Assembly (NCBI RefSeq): GCF_030814315.1
Contig: NZ_JAUSUV010000011.1
Coordinates: forward strand, 1 to 64,000
Source: Croceifilum oryzae
GTDB taxonomy: Bacteria; Bacillota; Bacilli; Thermoactinomycetales; Thermoactinomycetaceae
Length of the DNA: 64,000 nucleotides
Direction: 5' to 3'
The notes beneath the pieces were generated by a model, which was given only the letters and a program-made list of their open reading frames with translations, searched no databases and was not told the DNA's origin. Made by a program: the position numbers and the translations under genes. Shown one piece after another: positions 34,795-45,588 of this stretch; within the stretch, counting starts at the first letter, position 1; every line of letters begins with the position of its first letter.

Positions 34795-34965
34795 ATGCAT
34801 GTACGGAAAATTTCCGATAAAGGGCAAATCGTGATTCCGAGTGAGATCCGTCGAAAGTTAGAGATGAACGAGGGGGATCAGATCGCTTTTATCGAGACGA
34901 AAAAGGGTAATCTTTTGTTGGTAAATGTGAATAAGATTATGATTGATGAAGTTCAGGAGCTTTGA
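34795..34965 (+). CDS. AbrB/SpoVT-type small DNA-binding protein
   Basis: 56 residues, starting at ATG 34795 with AGGGGTG about 9 bases upstream. The sequence MHVRKISDKGQIVIPSEIRRKLEMNEGDQIAFIETKKGNLLLV is a clear swapped-hairpin AbrB domain, with the usual K/R-G-Q-I-x-I-P-x-E-I-R motif. At 56 residues it is only the DNA-binding domain, as in small antitoxin-like or autonomous regulators. No toxin gene follows. It sits 48 bases behind the Fe-S reductase and is probably cotranscribed. Confidence 0.85.
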   Translation: MHVRKISDKGQIVIPSEIRRKLEMNEGDQIAFIETKKGNLLLVNVNKIMIDEVQEL

Positions 34966-35063
34966 TACAATGTCGTGATTTTGTTGTTGCTATTAGGGTT
35001 CTGCAGTTTGACAGTTTGATTATCACTTTAATGATAAGACAATCATTAGCCGGTTGGAGTAAT

Positions 35064-35265
35064 CCCGGGGCATGTGTCTACCCACAGCTCAAATAGTGAA
35101 CCTGCAAGGATGTGGAAAAGCAAGTCCGCTTCGTTCTTCGAAGATAGGGCAAGTGGCAAAACTCGCGAAGAACACACTCAAACATTGCCACAAAACGCCC
35201 TATCTTCGAAGGACTACGCTAAGCAGGCTCTACTTAATCGCAGTGGGTAGACACATTGCCCCTAG
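35064..35265. repeat. Repeat family B, copy 1 (about 200 bp nested palindrome)
   Basis: Begins CCCGGGGCATGTGTCTACCC and ends GGTAGACACATTGCCCCTAG, which are inverted complements. The centre holds a second stem, GGGCAAGTGGCAAAACTCGC against TTGCCACAAAACGCCC. This copy is inverted relative to those at 56562 and 61894. An ORF of 71 codons runs through it but is an artefact of the repeat. Confidence 0.85.
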
Positions 35266-35402
35266 TTTGTTTCTGTTTATTGGTTGATTAAGTGTCTTGT
35301 TTAAATAGTGATTATACAAAGAGAAAAAATCTGTCTGTTATAGGCAATTATTTCTTTTACATTATCTTTTTAAATGGCTTTCAACTTGAGATTAGATTAA
35401 AG

Positions 35403-35612
35403 GGGAATGGAGAGTCTGTTCGATACCTTGCGATGTTAGCGATCCTACCTAGCGAAGCTATCCGTAGTAGGGGGCGTTTTTGGTGCAACATGTCTGAGCG
35501 TTCTTTGCGAGTTTTGCACCTGCCCCCACGGAGGATAGAGGAGCGGACTTTCTTTTCCACATCTCAGCGGATCGGTATTTGAGCAGGCATCGAACAGACT
35601 CTCCTACCCCCT
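35403..35612. repeat. Repeat family A, copy 1 (about 210 bp nested palindrome)
   Basis: Outer ends GGAGAGTCTGTTCGATACC and GCATCGAACAGACTCTCC are inverted complements. The centre has GGGGGCGTTTTTGGTGCAAC against TTTTGCACCTGCCCCC, with the loop sequence TGAGCGTTCTTTGCGAG that is shared with family B. The 35266-35402 spacer between this and the B copy shows nothing else. Confidence 0.85.
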
Positions 35613-35740
35613 ATTTATCAATAAGCCATAGTGAATTTTCTTTTCTCTTTTCCACATTTCAGCGGATAGTATTTTGAGCAGGTATCGAACAGACTCTCCT
35701 GCCCACTACGATCAATAAGTCATAGTGAACTTTCCCTTTT
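35551..35740. repeat. Tandem duplication of the right end of repeat A
   Basis: About 95 bases (35551-35644, starting TCTTTTCCACAT, through the right end of repeat A and the flank ATCAATAAGCCATAGTGAA) are repeated directly at 35645-35740 with scattered substitutions. Confidence 0.75.
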
Positions 35741-35840
35741 CTTTATTCTTTCAAATAGTTAATATTACTATGTTTTCAATTCTTATTAGACCGAAATGAA
35801 ATACTATTGTAAATAAAAATTCAATCCTGTATCCTTAACT

Positions 35841-35854
35841 TGTAAGCGTTTGCA
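35841..35854 (+). promoter_or_regulatory. cre-like site (CcpA) before the thiolase operon
   Basis: TGTAAGCGTTTGCA fits the catabolite response element TGWAANCGNTNWCA with one mismatch. It lies 77 bases before the thiolase start. CcpA control of the mmg-type operon is known in B. subtilis. Confidence 0.65.
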
Positions 35855-35874
35855 TATTTGTTGCAATCCAAAAA

Positions 35875-35892
35875 TGAACGAACGCTCGGTCA
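35875..35892. promoter_or_regulatory. TetR-type operator before the thiolase gene
   Basis: TGAACGAACGCTCGGTCA is a palindrome with 14 of 18 matching positions and central CG pairs, in the style of TetR/FadR operators. It lies 40 bases upstream of the thiolase start codon. Confidence 0.5.
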
Positions 35893-35930
35893 AGGGAAAC
35901 CATTGGGAATTCATCTGGAGGTGTATGTTT

Positions 35931-37109
35931 GTGAGAGAAACAGTAATCTTAGGTGGAGCTCGTACTCCATTTGGTAAATTTGGTGGGGCATTAAAAGATC
36001 AAACGGCTGCTCAACTAGGCGGAGTGGCGATTGAAGGTGCGCTTCAGCGTTCGGGAGTGGTGGCGGACCAAGTAGAAGAACTCATTATGGGAATGGTGCT
36101 ACAAGGTGGTGCTGGTCAGATTCCATCCCGTCAAGCGGCTCGTCATGCCGGCCTTCCTTGGGAAGTGAGAACGGAGACGATTAATAAAGTATGTGCTTCC
36201 GGGATGAGAAGTGTAACCTTATCGGATCAAATCATTCGCGCAGGCGATGCAGAGATCATGGTGGCAGGTGGCATGGAGAGTATGAGCAATGCTCCGTATC
36301 TACTTCCACAAGGTAGATTTGGGATGCGCATGGGCAATGGTCAAGTATTGGATGCCATGGTTCATGATGGTCTATGGTGCGCGTTCCATGATGTTCATAT
36401 GATCGTTCACGGTAGCGCAATTGCGAAGAAATACGAAGTGAGTCGGGAAGAGCAGGATGAATGGGCGGTTCGGAGTCATCAGCTAGCCGCGGCGGCGATG
36501 GATGCAGGTAAATTTGCTGATGAGATCGTCCCGGTTCTTGTGAAATCTCGTAAGCAAACCATTGTGGTGGATCAGGATGAGGCAGTTCGTCGTGATACCA
36601 GTATGGAAGCTTTGGCTAAGTTAAAGCCAGCATATGTGGCAGATGGCACAATTACAGCAGGAAATGCACCGGGCGTAAATGATGGTGCCGCAGCAATGGT
36701 GCTCGCATCCCGTGAAAAGGCAAAAGAGTTAGGAATGGAGCCATTGGCAACATTGTTAGGTCATGCGGCGATTGGCCTAGAGGCACCTGATTTTCCGATT
36801 ACACCTGCCTATGCTGTTCAGAAATTATTGAAGAAGCATAATCTCACGATAGATCAGATTGATCTATTTGAGATGAATGAGGCGTTCTCAGTAGTAGCTC
36901 TGGCAAATGCCAAAATACTTGGCGCAAATCCAAATAAGATCAATGTAAACGGAGGAGCCGTTGCTCTCGGTCATCCGATTGGTGCCAGTGGTACACGGAT
37001 TATCCTTACTCTAATTGAAGAGTTAAAACGTCGTGGTGGTGGCCTTGGCGTAGCGGCGATTTGTAGTGGAGCGGCACAAGGGGATGCTGTATTGGTTCGA
37101 GTAGGTTAG
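35931..37109 (+). CDS. Acetyl-CoA acetyltransferase (thiolase)
   Basis: 392 residues from GTG 35931 (MRETVILGG), with GGAGGTG 7 bases upstream; ATG 35925 is too close to that site. Catalytic Cys88 lies in [10 protein letters not shown]. The C-terminal block [12 protein letters not shown] and the second active Cys in CSGAAQGDA are intact. It condenses or cleaves acetoacetyl-CoA and corresponds to MmgA/ThlA. It leads the acyl-CoA operon with hbd and two dehydrogenases, under apparent CcpA and TetR control. Confidence 0.94.
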   Translation: MRETVILGGARTPFGKFGGALKDQTAAQLGGVAIEGALQRSGVVADQVEELIMGMVLQGGAGQIPSRQAARHAGLPWEVRTETINKVCASGMRSVTLSDQIIRAGDAEIMVAGGMESMSNAPYLLPQGRFGMRMGNGQVLDAMVHDGLWCAFHDVHMIVHGSAIAKKYEVSREEQDEWAVRSHQLAAAAMDAGKFADEIVPVLVKSRKQTIVVDQDEAVRRDTSMEALAKLKPAYVADGTITAGNAPGVNDGAAAMVLASREKAKELGMEPLATLLGHAAIGLEAPDFPITPAYAVQKLLKKHNLTIDQIDLFEMNEAFSVVALANAKILGANPNKINVNGGAVALGHPIGASGTRIILTLIEELKRRGGGLGVAAICSGAAQGDAVLVRVG

Positions 37110-37126
37110 GTAGAGGAGGGGCTTTT

Positions 37127-37981
37127 ATGTCGATAAAACATGTGACAGTTATCGGTGCAGGCCAGATGGGTAGCGGAATTGCTCAAGTGTTTGCCCAATC
37201 GGGATTTGAAGTGACGGTATTAGATCAACAGGAGGCATTTGTCCAAAAAGGTTTGTCTTCAATCGAAAAGAACCTGGCTCGTCAAGTAGAGAAGGGCCGG
37301 AGTACGCAAGAAGAAATAGACTCTATTTTAAGCCGTGTGACAGGTACAACGGATCTGAAGATGGCGGCTACGAAAGCTGATTTAGTGGTAGAGGCCATTA
37401 TCGAACAAATGGAGGCAAAGGTTTCGTTGTTCCAGCAATTAGACGAACTCTGCCCTGCACATACAGTGCTTGCGTCCAATACTTCTTCTCTCCCTATTAC
37501 CGAAATTGCCGCTGTGACGAAACGTCCAGAGAAAGTGATTGGCATGCATTTTATGAATCCTGTGCCGGTGATGAAGCTAGTGGAGATTATTCGAGGCCTT
37601 GCGACGGATCAAGAGACCTACGACTTGGTTGAACAGCTATCTCGGGAATTAGGAAAACACCCCGTAGAGGTAAATGATTTTCCTGGTTTTGTATCAAATC
37701 GAATTCTCATGCCGATGATCAATGAAGCGATTTACACGGTTTATGAAGGAGTTGCAACACCAGAAGCAGTGGATGATGTGATGAAGCTGGGGATGAATCA
37801 TCCGATGGGTCCGCTCACATTGGCTGATTTTATTGGACTTGATACCTGTTTATACATTATGGAAACCTTGCATGAAGGATTTGGAGATTCCAAATACCGT
37901 CCTTGTCCCCTTCTTCGCAAATATGTAAAAGCAGGCTGGTTAGGAAGAAAAAGCGGCCGCGGATTTTACGTATACAAGTAG
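37127..37981 (+). CDS. 3-hydroxybutyryl-CoA dehydrogenase
   Basis: 284 residues behind GAGGAGGGG. NAD-binding loop [19 protein letters not shown] at the N-terminus, [16 protein letters not shown] with the catalytic His, and the C-terminal helical domain ([19 protein letters not shown]). Corresponds to MmgB/Hbd. It interconverts 3-hydroxybutyryl-CoA and acetoacetyl-CoA. Seventeen bases follow the thiolase stop, so one operon. Confidence 0.94.
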   Translation: MSIKHVTVIGAGQMGSGIAQVFAQSGFEVTVLDQQEAFVQKGLSSIEKNLARQVEKGRSTQEEIDSILSRVTGTTDLKMAATKADLVVEAIIEQMEAKVSLFQQLDELCPAHTVLASNTSSLPITEIAAVTKRPEKVIGMHFMNPVPVMKLVEIIRGLATDQETYDLVEQLSRELGKHPVEVNDFPGFVSNRILMPMINEAIYTVYEGVATPEAVDDVMKLGMNHPMGPLTLADFIGLDTCLYIMETLHEGFGDSKYRPCPLLRKYVKAGWLGRKSGRGFYVYK

Positions 37982-38000
37982 ATAGTTGGGAGTGAGTCAG

Positions 38001-39140
38001 ATGCGGTTTTCATTTACGGAAGAACAAATTTTATTACAACAGATGGTGCGCGATTTTGCTCAGAAAGAAATCGCGCCGGAAATTGAACGGATGGAGACAG
38101 AGGACCGTTTTCCGCGTGAAGTGATACGCAAGATGGGTGAACTCGGATTAATGGGGATCCCGATTGCCGAAGAATGGGGCGGATCTGGGGCAGATTTTAT
38201 CTCTTATATCCTAGCGATCGAAGAGATTTCGAAAGTGAGTCCAACTGTGGGAGTCATTCTCTCTGTGCACACCTCAGTGGGAACGCTCCCTCTTCTACGA
38301 TATGGAACGGAGCAACAAAAAAAGCGTTATATTCCTAAACTGGCTAGTGGGGAGTATATCGGCGCATTTGGTTTAACCGAACCCCAATCTGGATCCGATG
38401 CGAGCCAGCTTCGCACGACAGCTAAGCGTGTGGGGGATGAGTATATTTTAACGGGTAGCAAAATGTTTATTACCAACGCTGAGGCGGCTGATTTGTACAA
38501 TGTTTTTGCTGTAACGGATCCGGATAAGGGGAGCTACGGTATCTCTGCTTTCCTTGTACGGAAAGATACCCCAGGGTTTTCAGTTGGGAAAAAGGAACAG
38601 AAAATGGGGCTTCATGGCTCCAATACGTGTGAGTTGATATTGGAAGAGGCACGGGTTCCGGCTGACCATCTGATCGGTCGTGAAGGGCAAGGATATGAGA
38701 TTGCCTTGGCTAATCTAGCGAGTGGTCGTGTCGGAATAGCGGCACAGGGATTGGGAATTGCACAAGGCGCTTATGCGGCGGCAAATGCCTATGCGAAGGA
38801 GCGGGAACAGTTCGGGAAGCCGCTTCATGCACTACAAGCAATTCAATTTAAATTAGCTGATATGGCAACTCAGATTGAAGCTTCACGTTTGCTTGTGTAC
38901 CGTGCGGCTGAGCTGGTTTCACAGAAGTTACCTTGTAAAAAAGAGGCATCCATGGCGAAGATGTTTGCGACAGATACGGCGATGAAAGTTACCACTGAAG
39001 CTATCCAGGTCTTTGGCGGATACGGCTATTCTCGTGAGTATCCAGTTGAACGCTTTTTTCGGGATGCGAAGGTTACACAGATTTATGAGGGAACGAATGA
39101 GATTCAACGGATTGTGATTGGGAATGAGATTGGGAAGTAG
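38001..39140 (+). CDS. Acyl-CoA dehydrogenase 1 (MmgC-like)
   Basis: 379 residues from ATG 38001 behind GGGAGTGA; the TTG at 37986 overlaps that site. FAD-dependent alpha,beta-dehydrogenation of short acyl-CoA. Blocks: FGLTEPQSGSDASQLRTTA, MFITNAEAADLYNVFAV, and [17 protein letters not shown] with the catalytic base Glu363 (YEG). It sits 19 bases after hbd. Family members include butyryl-CoA and isobutyryl-CoA dehydrogenases; substrate not decided here. Confidence 0.93.
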   Translation: MRFSFTEEQILLQQMVRDFAQKEIAPEIERMETEDRFPREVIRKMGELGLMGIPIAEEWGGSGADFISYILAIEEISKVSPTVGVILSVHTSVGTLPLLRYGTEQQKKRYIPKLASGEYIGAFGLTEPQSGSDASQLRTTAKRVGDEYILTGSKMFITNAEAADLYNVFAVTDPDKGSYGISAFLVRKDTPGFSVGKKEQKMGLHGSNTCELILEEARVPADHLIGREGQGYEIALANLASGRVGIAAQGLGIAQGAYAAANAYAKEREQFGKPLHALQAIQFKLADMATQIEASRLLVYRAAELVSQKLPCKKEASMAKMFATDTAMKVTTEAIQVFGGYGYSREYPVERFFRDAKVTQIYEGTNEIQRIVIGNEIGK

Positions 39141-39247
39141 GCTGGTTGATTTGGCTATTGAGTGATCGAGGGCAGGAGAGTCTATCCGAGATACCTCACA
39201 TCCTTGTAACTCACTATTTGAGCTGTGGTCAGATATATGCCCCGGGT
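39141..39247. repeat. Fused, internally deleted A/B repeat
   Basis: The first half (gagtgatcgagggcaggagagtctatccgagatacc) is the left end of family A, and the second half (tcactatttgagctgtggtcagatatatgccccggg) is the right end of family B. The joint is a deletion between an A and a B copy. It separates the two acyl-CoA dehydrogenase genes. The rest of the 39248-39381 gap shows nothing beyond AT-rich sequence. Confidence 0.7.
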
Positions 39248-39381
39248 CCATCTATCCCGACAAAGCCTATTCCTTAGTCACTTAATCTTTAATCAATCAT
39301 TAATGGAACAAGTTTATCTATCTAGACCTCACTAACTAAAACTTGAAACGATAAAAAACCTACAAAAAGGGTGAAGACAAC

Positions 39382-40524
39382 ATGCAATTCCGCCTATCAG
39401 AAGAACACGAAATGATGCGCCAAATGGTCCGCGATTTCGCCGAAAAAGAAGTAAAACCGAGTGCCGCAGAACGCGACGAACATGAGATTTTTGATCGTTC
39501 TATCTTTGATAAGATGAGTAAACTCGGCATGGCAGGAATCCCGTGGGGAGAGGAATACGGCGGTGTTGGATCAGACTATCTTAGCTATGTGATCGCAGTG
39601 GAAGAGCTATCCCGTGTATGTGGCTCTACGGGTGTTACGCTATCGGCACACATCTCCCTTGCCAGCTATCCAATCTTCACATTTGGAACCGAAGAGCAAA
39701 AACAGAAGTATCTCAGACCGCTTGCAGAGGGGACGAAGCTAGGAGCATACGGCTTAACAGAACCGGGATCAGGCTCGGATGCTGCCGCGATGCGTACGAC
39801 GGCTGTGAGAGACGGCGATGATTACATTTTAAATGGAAGCAAGATTTTTATTACAAATGGCGGAGATGCAGAAATCTATGTCGTTTTTGCCGTTACGGAT
39901 CCTTCCATGAAACATAAAGGAATTACCGCATTTATCGTAGAAAAAGGAACCCCAGGCTTTTCGATCGGGAAGAAAGAGAAGAAGTTGGGGATTCGTGCGT
40001 CTGCTACGACAGAGATTATCTTTGAAGATTGCCGAATTCCGAGCAGTCAGCGTTTGGGATCTGAAGGGGAAGGCTTTAAGGTTGCGATGAAGACGCTAGA
40101 TGGCGGGCGAAACGGGATTGCGGCCCAAGCAGTGGGGATTGCCCAAGGAGCATACGAAGAAGCACTCACTTATGCCAAGGAACGGAAGCAGTTTGGCAAG
40201 CCACTCATCGCACTACAAGCCATTCAATTTAAATTAGCTGATATGGCAACGAAGATTGAAGCGGCCCGTCTGCTCACGTATCAAGCAGCATGGCTAGAAG
40301 CGGAAGGGCTTCCATACGGCAAAGCATCTGCGATGGCGAAACTCTTTGCAGGGGATACGGCGATGGAAGTGACAACTGAAGCGGTTCAGGTTTTTGGTGG
40401 ATACGGCTACTCCCGTGAGTATCCAGTAGAGCGCATGATGCGGGATGCGAAGATTACTCAGATTTATGAAGGAACTAATGAAATTCAACGCGTTGTCATA
40501 GCGAAATATATTTCGAACGAATAA
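39382..40524 (+). CDS. Acyl-CoA dehydrogenase 2 (AcdA-like)
   Basis: 380 residues. Same fold and motifs as the first dehydrogenase: [57 protein letters not shown] with Glu363. It is roughly 60 percent similar to dehydrogenase 1 by eye. B. subtilis AcdA lies near ywjF, as here. The start has only a weak ribosome binding site (AAGGGTGAAG). It begins a transcription run with meaB, tetR and icmF. Confidence 0.92.
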   Translation: MQFRLSEEHEMMRQMVRDFAEKEVKPSAAERDEHEIFDRSIFDKMSKLGMAGIPWGEEYGGVGSDYLSYVIAVEELSRVCGSTGVTLSAHISLASYPIFTFGTEEQKQKYLRPLAEGTKLGAYGLTEPGSGSDAAAMRTTAVRDGDDYILNGSKIFITNGGDAEIYVVFAVTDPSMKHKGITAFIVEKGTPGFSIGKKEKKLGIRASATTEIIFEDCRIPSSQRLGSEGEGFKVAMKTLDGGRNGIAAQAVGIAQGAYEEALTYAKERKQFGKPLIALQAIQFKLADMATKIEAARLLTYQAAWLEAEGLPYGKASAMAKLFAGDTAMEVTTEAVQVFGGYGYSREYPVERMMRDAKITQIYEGTNEIQRVVIAKYISNE

Positions 40525-40536
40525 GAGTGATATCGG

Positions 40537-41499
40537 ATGATGGACTGGATCGAAGGGATTAAAAATCGTGAAAGAAGGGCGATTGCGCGAGTGATTACCT
40601 TCTTAGAAAATGATCATTCGGACTCAGAGTTATTAGTGAAAGAATTGGAACGACTAACAAAAAAAGCATATGTCATTGGGATTACAGGCCCTCCTGGAGC
40701 TGGAAAGAGTACGTTGATTGACTGTCTGATTACGACGCTACGAGCAAAGGGTCTACGTGTGGGGGTCATAGTAGTAGACCCAACAAGCCCCTTTACAGGA
40801 GGAGCTATTCTCGGGGACCGTGTACGAATGGTTCGACATGCGCTGGATGAGAATGTGTTTATTCGTAGTATGGGTAGTCGGGGTAGCCTAGGGGGGCTTT
40901 CTCGCGCTACGAAAGATGCGGTTCGTGTGCTGGATGCAGCTGGCTTTGATGTGATCATCGTAGAGACTGTGGGTGTGGGGCAATCGGAGCTAGAGATCAT
41001 GCATCTAGTGGATAGTGTGGCTCTGGTCGTTCATCCGTACAGTGGCGATGTGGTGCAGGTGTTTAAAGCAGGTGTGATGGAGATTGCCGACTTGTATGTG
41101 GTGAATAAAGCGGACATACCTGGAGCGGCGAAGATGGTTGCCGAGATTGAACAGTATGTACATTTAACAAACAACCACGATTCATGGAGCCCATCAGTGT
41201 CCCAGACCATTCCGATACAGGGAAAGGGAATCGTTGAATTATGGGAGCAGTTTCAGCGTCATCGGGTCTTTTTAGAAGAAAGCGGTGAAGGAGTTCGTCG
41301 TCGCAGAGAACAAACAGTCCGCGAGGTCAAAGAGAGAATTGATGCTGAATTTCAAGCTTACCTCCAGCAATATTTCCAGGAACCTGCTTGCAAGCAACAG
41401 TTGGAAGAGGTTTGGCATGGCGCAAAGTTACCACATCAATTTGCCCGTGAATGGATCAAGAGTCACCTGATTAAACAGGATCGGGAGGGGATCGAGTGA
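40537..41499 (+). CDS. meaB: MeaB/ArgK-type G-protein chaperone
   Basis: 320 residues. G-protein motifs are Walker A GITGPPGAGKSTL, VVDPTSPFTGGAILGDRVRM, IVETVGVGQSE and VVNKADIPGA. MeaB proteins load and protect B12-dependent acyl-CoA mutases. IcmF carries its own G domain, so a separate MeaB here is notable; it may serve another mutase or assist IcmF. The stop overlaps the TetR start (GTGA). Confidence 0.92.
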   Translation: MMDWIEGIKNRERRAIARVITFLENDHSDSELLVKELERLTKKAYVIGITGPPGAGKSTLIDCLITTLRAKGLRVGVIVVDPTSPFTGGAILGDRVRMVRHALDENVFIRSMGSRGSLGGLSRATKDAVRVLDAAGFDVIIVETVGVGQSELEIMHLVDSVALVVHPYSGDVVQVFKAGVMEIADLYVVNKADIPGAAKMVAEIEQYVHLTNNHDSWSPSVSQTIPIQGKGIVELWEQFQRHRVFLEESGEGVRRRREQTVREVKERIDAEFQAYLQQYFQEPACKQQLEEVWHGAKLPHQFAREWIKSHLIKQDREGIE

Positions 41500-42128
41500 C
41501 GAAGAAGAAAGAAATCATTCCCTCTATGATTAAAAACCAGAGGCTCGTACAAGAGCGCCGTCAGCAGATTGTAGAAGGAGCAGTTAGGCTGTTTATCGAG
41601 AAGGGATTCCATAAGACAACCACCCGCGAGATTGCTCGTGAGTGTGGTTTGTCGATTGGGACGATGTACGAATACATTCAGTCGAAAGAGGATGTTCTCT
41701 ATCTTGTTTGTCACTATATTCATTCCCTATTGCTAGAGAAGCTTCATTCTCTCTCCTCACACCATCTGACGGCGAAAGAAATGCTTGCCTCGAGTCTTAC
41801 CCAGTATTTTCAAATCATGGATGAACTGCGTCCTTATGTACTACTAATCTATCAAGAAACGAAGTCGCTTCCCAAAGATCAGATGAAGCTAGTGCTGGCG
41901 AGGGAGGAAGAGATCATTCTCTTTTTTGAACAAATGTTAGTTCGAGGGATCGAAGATGGTTCCTTTCAAATCCCTGCCTCCTCTGTTCGACTGACGGCAC
42001 ATAATATCGTCGTACTAGGTCAGATGTGGGCTTTTCGCCATTGGGCACTCAAAAAAATGTATACCCTCGAAGAATATACCGAAAAGCAAGTTTCCCTATT
42101 AATGATAGAGATACCAAACAAGGGGTGA
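41496..42128 (+). CDS. TetR-family regulator (FadR-like)
   Basis: 210 residues, GTG start overlapping the meaB stop. HTH at residues 20-65: [51 protein letters not shown]. The C-terminal ligand domain is helical. Context and the AATGA...TCATT operator upstream of the Fe-S reductase gene suggest it represses fatty-acid and acyl-CoA genes and is released by an acyl-CoA, as FadR of B. subtilis. Confidence 0.88.
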   Translation: MTKKKEIIPSMIKNQRLVQERRQQIVEGAVRLFIEKGFHKTTTREIARECGLSIGTMYEYIQSKEDVLYLVCHYIHSLLLEKLHSLSSHHLTAKEMLASSLTQYFQIMDELRPYVLLIYQETKSLPKDQMKLVLAREEEIILFFEQMLVRGIEDGSFQIPASSVRLTAHNIVVLGQMWAFRHWALKKMYTLEEYTEKQVSLLMIEIPNKG

Positions 42129-42132
42129 GACG

Positions 42133-45100
42133 ATGATGGAAACAGAAATTGTACGTCCCAAGCACGCTGTCCGGTTCTTAACAGCTGCCAGTTTGTTTGA
42201 TGGTCATGATGCTTCAATTAACTTAATGCGTCGTTTGCTTCAAGATTCAGGGGTGGAAGTGATTCACCTCGGTCATAATCGCTCGGTAGAAGAGATTGTC
42301 AGAGCGGCGATCCAAGAGGATGTTCAAGGGATTGCGATTTCGTCCTATCAAGGTGGCCATATTGAGTTTTTTAAATACATGATCGACCTGTTGAGAGAAG
42401 AAAATGCAAACATCAAAGTGTTCGGCGGAGGCGGAGGTGTCATCGTCCCACGAGAGATAGAGGAACTGGAAGCGTATGGAGTGACGAAAATCTTCTCTCC
42501 ACAAGATGGTCGGATTTTAGGGCTACAAGGGATGATCAATTTCATGGTTCGCGAGACTGATTATCCATCGGTTCAAGAGCTTGATCTGGAAAAAGAAGCT
42601 CTCTTACAAGGGGACTTCCAAGCCGTAGCCAAAGCGATTTCATACGTAGAACAAACGTTTGAGCAACGGAATGACCGAAATGAAACGGCGGCAACATTAT
42701 CGAAAAGTTGGCTAGCTGATTTACCAATTGCTACGAAGCGTATCCCCATTGTAGGGATCACAGGTACAGGTGGAGCAGGGAAAAGCTCGCTAACGGATGA
42801 GTTGGTACGTCGTTTCCTCGAGGATTTCCCGGATAAGAAAGTGGCGATTCTCTCGATTGATCCATCGAAACAGAAGACAGGTGGGGCGCTACTGGGTGAC
42901 CGGATTCGTATGAATGCTGTCCATCACCCACGAGTTTATATGCGTAGTTTGGCAACGCGTAAGACTCGTACCGAACTAAGTGGAGCGATTCTAGAAGCAA
43001 TTCATGTAGTAAAAAGCGCTGGTTACGATTTCATCATCGTGGAAACGAGTGGGATTGGGCAAGGGAATGCCGATATCGTTCCAATCAGTGACTTGTCGAT
43101 CTATGTGATGACGGCAGAGTTCGGCTCTCCTTCTCAGCTAGAGAAGATTGAGATGCTAGATTATGCGGATCTCATTGCGATTAACAAGTTTGACCGTCGA
43201 GGTTCTTTAGATGCATTGCGCGATGTGAAGAAGCAATACCGACGAAACCATAATCTTTTCCATGCACCTGATGAAGAAATTCCTGTATACGGTACGATGG
43301 CTTCTCGGTATAATGATCCCGGAACCAATCTATTCTATAAAAAGATGGTAGAAGCGATGGGCATGAAGTGTGAAGTAGATTGGGTCTCCACGATTGATAT
43401 ACCTGTGGGTGTCAGCCAGTTAGAATATATTATTCCGCCCGAAAGAATCCACTACCTACGGGACTTAGCCCAAACCGTTCGCAAGTACTATGAAGATGTT
43501 GAACAACAAGCCAAAGTAGCAACGGAACTCTATCAGCTGTATGGAGCTCGAAATCTACTTGATACCCACTCGATTGAAAGAGAAGTCGTGCAAGGAATTG
43601 AGCAGGTTACCCAGCAAAAAGAGCTAGAGTTGCTACCATATAATAAAAAAATGCTAGACGAGTGGGATCAGCTCCAGTCGATGTATCGTCAAGATTTCCT
43701 AGAATCCAAAGTGAGAGATCGAGTCATCCGCACTCCTTTGTATAATGAAACCTTATCCGGTAGTAAAATTCCCAAGGTCGCCCTGCCGCGCTTTCAGGAC
43801 TGGGGGGAGCGATTGCGTTGGTTGTTAAGAGAAAACGTACCTGGTCAGTTCCCATATACCGCTGGCGTGTTTCCTCTGAAGAGGGCAGACGAAGATCCGA
43901 AGCGTCAGTTTGCTGGAGAGGGGTCCCCGGGACGTACCAATCGTCGCTTCCACTACTTATCTAAAAATGATACAGCGAAACGTCTCTCGACTGCATTTGA
44001 TAGTGTGACGCTTTACGGCGAAGATCCAGCAGAGCGCCCAGATATTTACGGGAAGGTGGGCGAATCCGGCGTTAGCATCTGTACCTTGGACAACATGGCG
44101 GAGCTATTTTCCGGATTTGACCTTTGCGGTCCTAACACCAGTGTATCGATGACGATCAATGGTCCTGCGCCGATTGTCCTAGCGATGTATTTAAATGCAG
44201 CGATCGACCAACAGGTTTCCTTGTTTACAGAGCGAGAAGGTAGAAAGCCAAGCGAAGAAGAACGGAATCAAATTCGCGAATTTACCTTGCGTACGGTAAG
44301 AGGAACCGTGCAGGCGGATATCTTAAAAGAAGATCAAGGTCAAAACACATGTATCTTCTCAACCGAATTTGCTCTTAAAATGATGGGTGATATGCAAGAG
44401 TTCTTTATCCAAAACCAAGTGCGCAACTACTACTCGGTCAGTATTAGTGGTTATCACATTGCTGAAGCGGGTGCGAATCCTATCTCCCAGCTTGCGTTCA
44501 CTCTTGCCAATGCGTTTACCTATGTCGAGTATTATAAGAGCCGCGGGATGAATGTAGATGCGTTTGCCCATAATCTTTCTTTCTTCTTTAGTAATGGACT
44601 TGATGCAGAGTATACCGTTATCGGTCGTGTGGCTCGTCGGATTTGGGCGATTACGATGAAACGTCTCTACGGCGCCAACGAACGAAGCCAGAAACTGAAG
44701 TATCATATCCAAACTTCTGGACGCTCCCTTCATGCGCAGGAAATTGACTTTAACGATATTCGAACCACTCTGCAAGCGTTGATGGCGATTTATGACCAAT
44801 GTAACTCTCTTCACACCAATGCGTACGATGAAGCAATCACCACGCCTACAGAAGAATCAGTACGCCGTGCTATGGCGATTCAAATGATTATTACCAAAGA
44901 ACTCGGATTAGCCAAAAACGAAAACCCACTACAAGGTGCTTTCATCATCGATGAATTAACAGATCTAGTGGAAGAAGCAGTATTGCAAGAGTTTGAACGA
45001 ATCAGCGATCGCGGTGGGGTGTTGGGTGCGATGGAAACCCAGTATCAACGTAGCAAGATCCAAGAGGAATCCATGTATTACGAGATGAAAAAGCACTCTG

Positions 45101-45396
45101 GAGAACTACCGATCATCGGCGTTAATACATTTGAAAACCCTCATCCACCTGAAGAGGCAGAAATTGAACTATCCCGGGCAGATGCCAGCGAAAAAGAATT
45201 GCAAGTTGCTCACGTACAGGAGTTCCAGAAGCGTTATGCTTCTGAAGCCGCTGTTGCTCTACAACGTCTCAAAGAAGTGGCTCGTCATAATGGTAATATC
45301 TTCGAGGAACTCATGAACACTGTCCAAGTTGCTTCCCTCGGACAAATTACATCTGTTCTCTATGAAGTAGGCGGTCAGTACCGTCGTAATATGTAG
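42133..45396 (+). CDS. icmF: Fused isobutyryl-CoA mutase IcmF
   Basis: 1087 residues. The B12-binding domain comes first, with the lower-ligand His25 in FDGHDAS and [17 protein letters not shown] domain follows with Walker [10 protein letters not shown] (211-219), [19 protein letters not shown] and NKFDRRG. The large C-terminal TIM-barrel mutase domain (from about 560) contains [20 protein letters not shown] and [25 protein letters not shown]. The enzyme interconverts isobutyryl- and butyryl-CoA (some members isovaleryl/pivalyl), linking valine or leucine breakdown to beta-oxidation. It follows the TetR gene by 4 bases and ends the operon. Confidence 0.96.
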   Translation: MMETEIVRPKHAVRFLTAASLFDGHDASINLMRRLLQDSGVEVIHLGHNRSVEEIVRAAIQEDVQGIAISSYQGGHIEFFKYMIDLLREENANIKVFGGGGGVIVPREIEELEAYGVTKIFSPQDGRILGLQGMINFMVRETDYPSVQELDLEKEALLQGDFQAVAKAISYVEQTFEQRNDRNETAATLSKSWLADLPIATKRIPIVGITGTGGAGKSSLTDELVRRFLEDFPDKKVAILSIDPSKQKTGGALLGDRIRMNAVHHPRVYMRSLATRKTRTELSGAILEAIHVVKSAGYDFIIVETSGIGQGNADIVPISDLSIYVMTAEFGSPSQLEKIEMLDYADLIAINKFDRRGSLDALRDVKKQYRRNHNLFHAPDEEIPVYGTMASRYNDPGTNLFYKKMVEAMGMKCEVDWVSTIDIPVGVSQLEYIIPPERIHYLRDLAQTVRKYYEDVEQQAKVATELYQLYGARNLLDTHSIEREVVQGIEQVTQQKELELLPYNKKMLDEWDQLQSMYRQDFLESKVRDRVIRTPLYNETLSGSKIPKVALPRFQDWGERLRWLLRENVPGQFPYTAGVFPLKRADEDPKRQFAGEGSPGRTNRRFHYLSKNDTAKRLSTAFDSVTLYGEDPAERPDIYGKVGESGVSICTLDNMAELFSGFDLCGPNTSVSMTINGPAPIVLAMYLNAAIDQQVSLFTEREGRKPSEEERNQIREFTLRTVRGTVQADILKEDQGQNTCIFSTEFALKMMGDMQEFFIQNQVRNYYSVSISGYHIAEAGANPISQLAFTLANAFTYVEYYKSRGMNVDAFAHNLSFFFSNGLDAEYTVIGRVARRIWAITMKRLYGANERSQKLKYHIQTSGRSLHAQEIDFNDIRTTLQALMAIYDQCNSLHTNAYDEAITTPTEESVRRAMAIQMIITKELGLAKNENPLQGAFIIDELTDLVEEAVLQEFERISDRGGVLGAMETQYQRSKIQEESMYYEMKKHSGELPIIGVNTFENPHPPEEAEIELSRADASEKELQVAHVQEFQKRYASEAAVALQRLKEVARHNGNIFEELMNTVQVASLGQITSVLYEVGGQYRRNM

Positions 45397-45433
45397 AAGT
45401 GCAAATCTAATTCAATTCGCTTGAGACCCTTTT

Positions 45434-45475
45434 TTGCCTGATGGCTATGCTGTCAGGCAATTTCTTTTCTTCTTT
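45434..45475 (+). terminator. Terminator after icmF
   Basis: TTGCCTGA pairs with TCAGGCAA around TGGCTATGCTG, followed by TTTCTTTTCTTC. Confidence 0.75.
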
Positions 45476-45588
45476 CGTTGCTCTTTGTAGTCATACTCCG
45501 TTGGATAAGTGAATTTACTACTATAAGAGCTCAACGTTTGGTTCTGAATGACTCAGAGCCTAAGAAGTGAAAAAGGGAGGAAGACATT

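Noticed and set aside
35072..35287. 71-codon ORF
   Set aside because: It lies inside repeat B copy 1, and similar ORFs (56570, 61903) arise from the other repeat copies.
35064..35612. Insertion sequence
   Set aside because: Inverted ends are present but there is no transposase frame in or between the copies.
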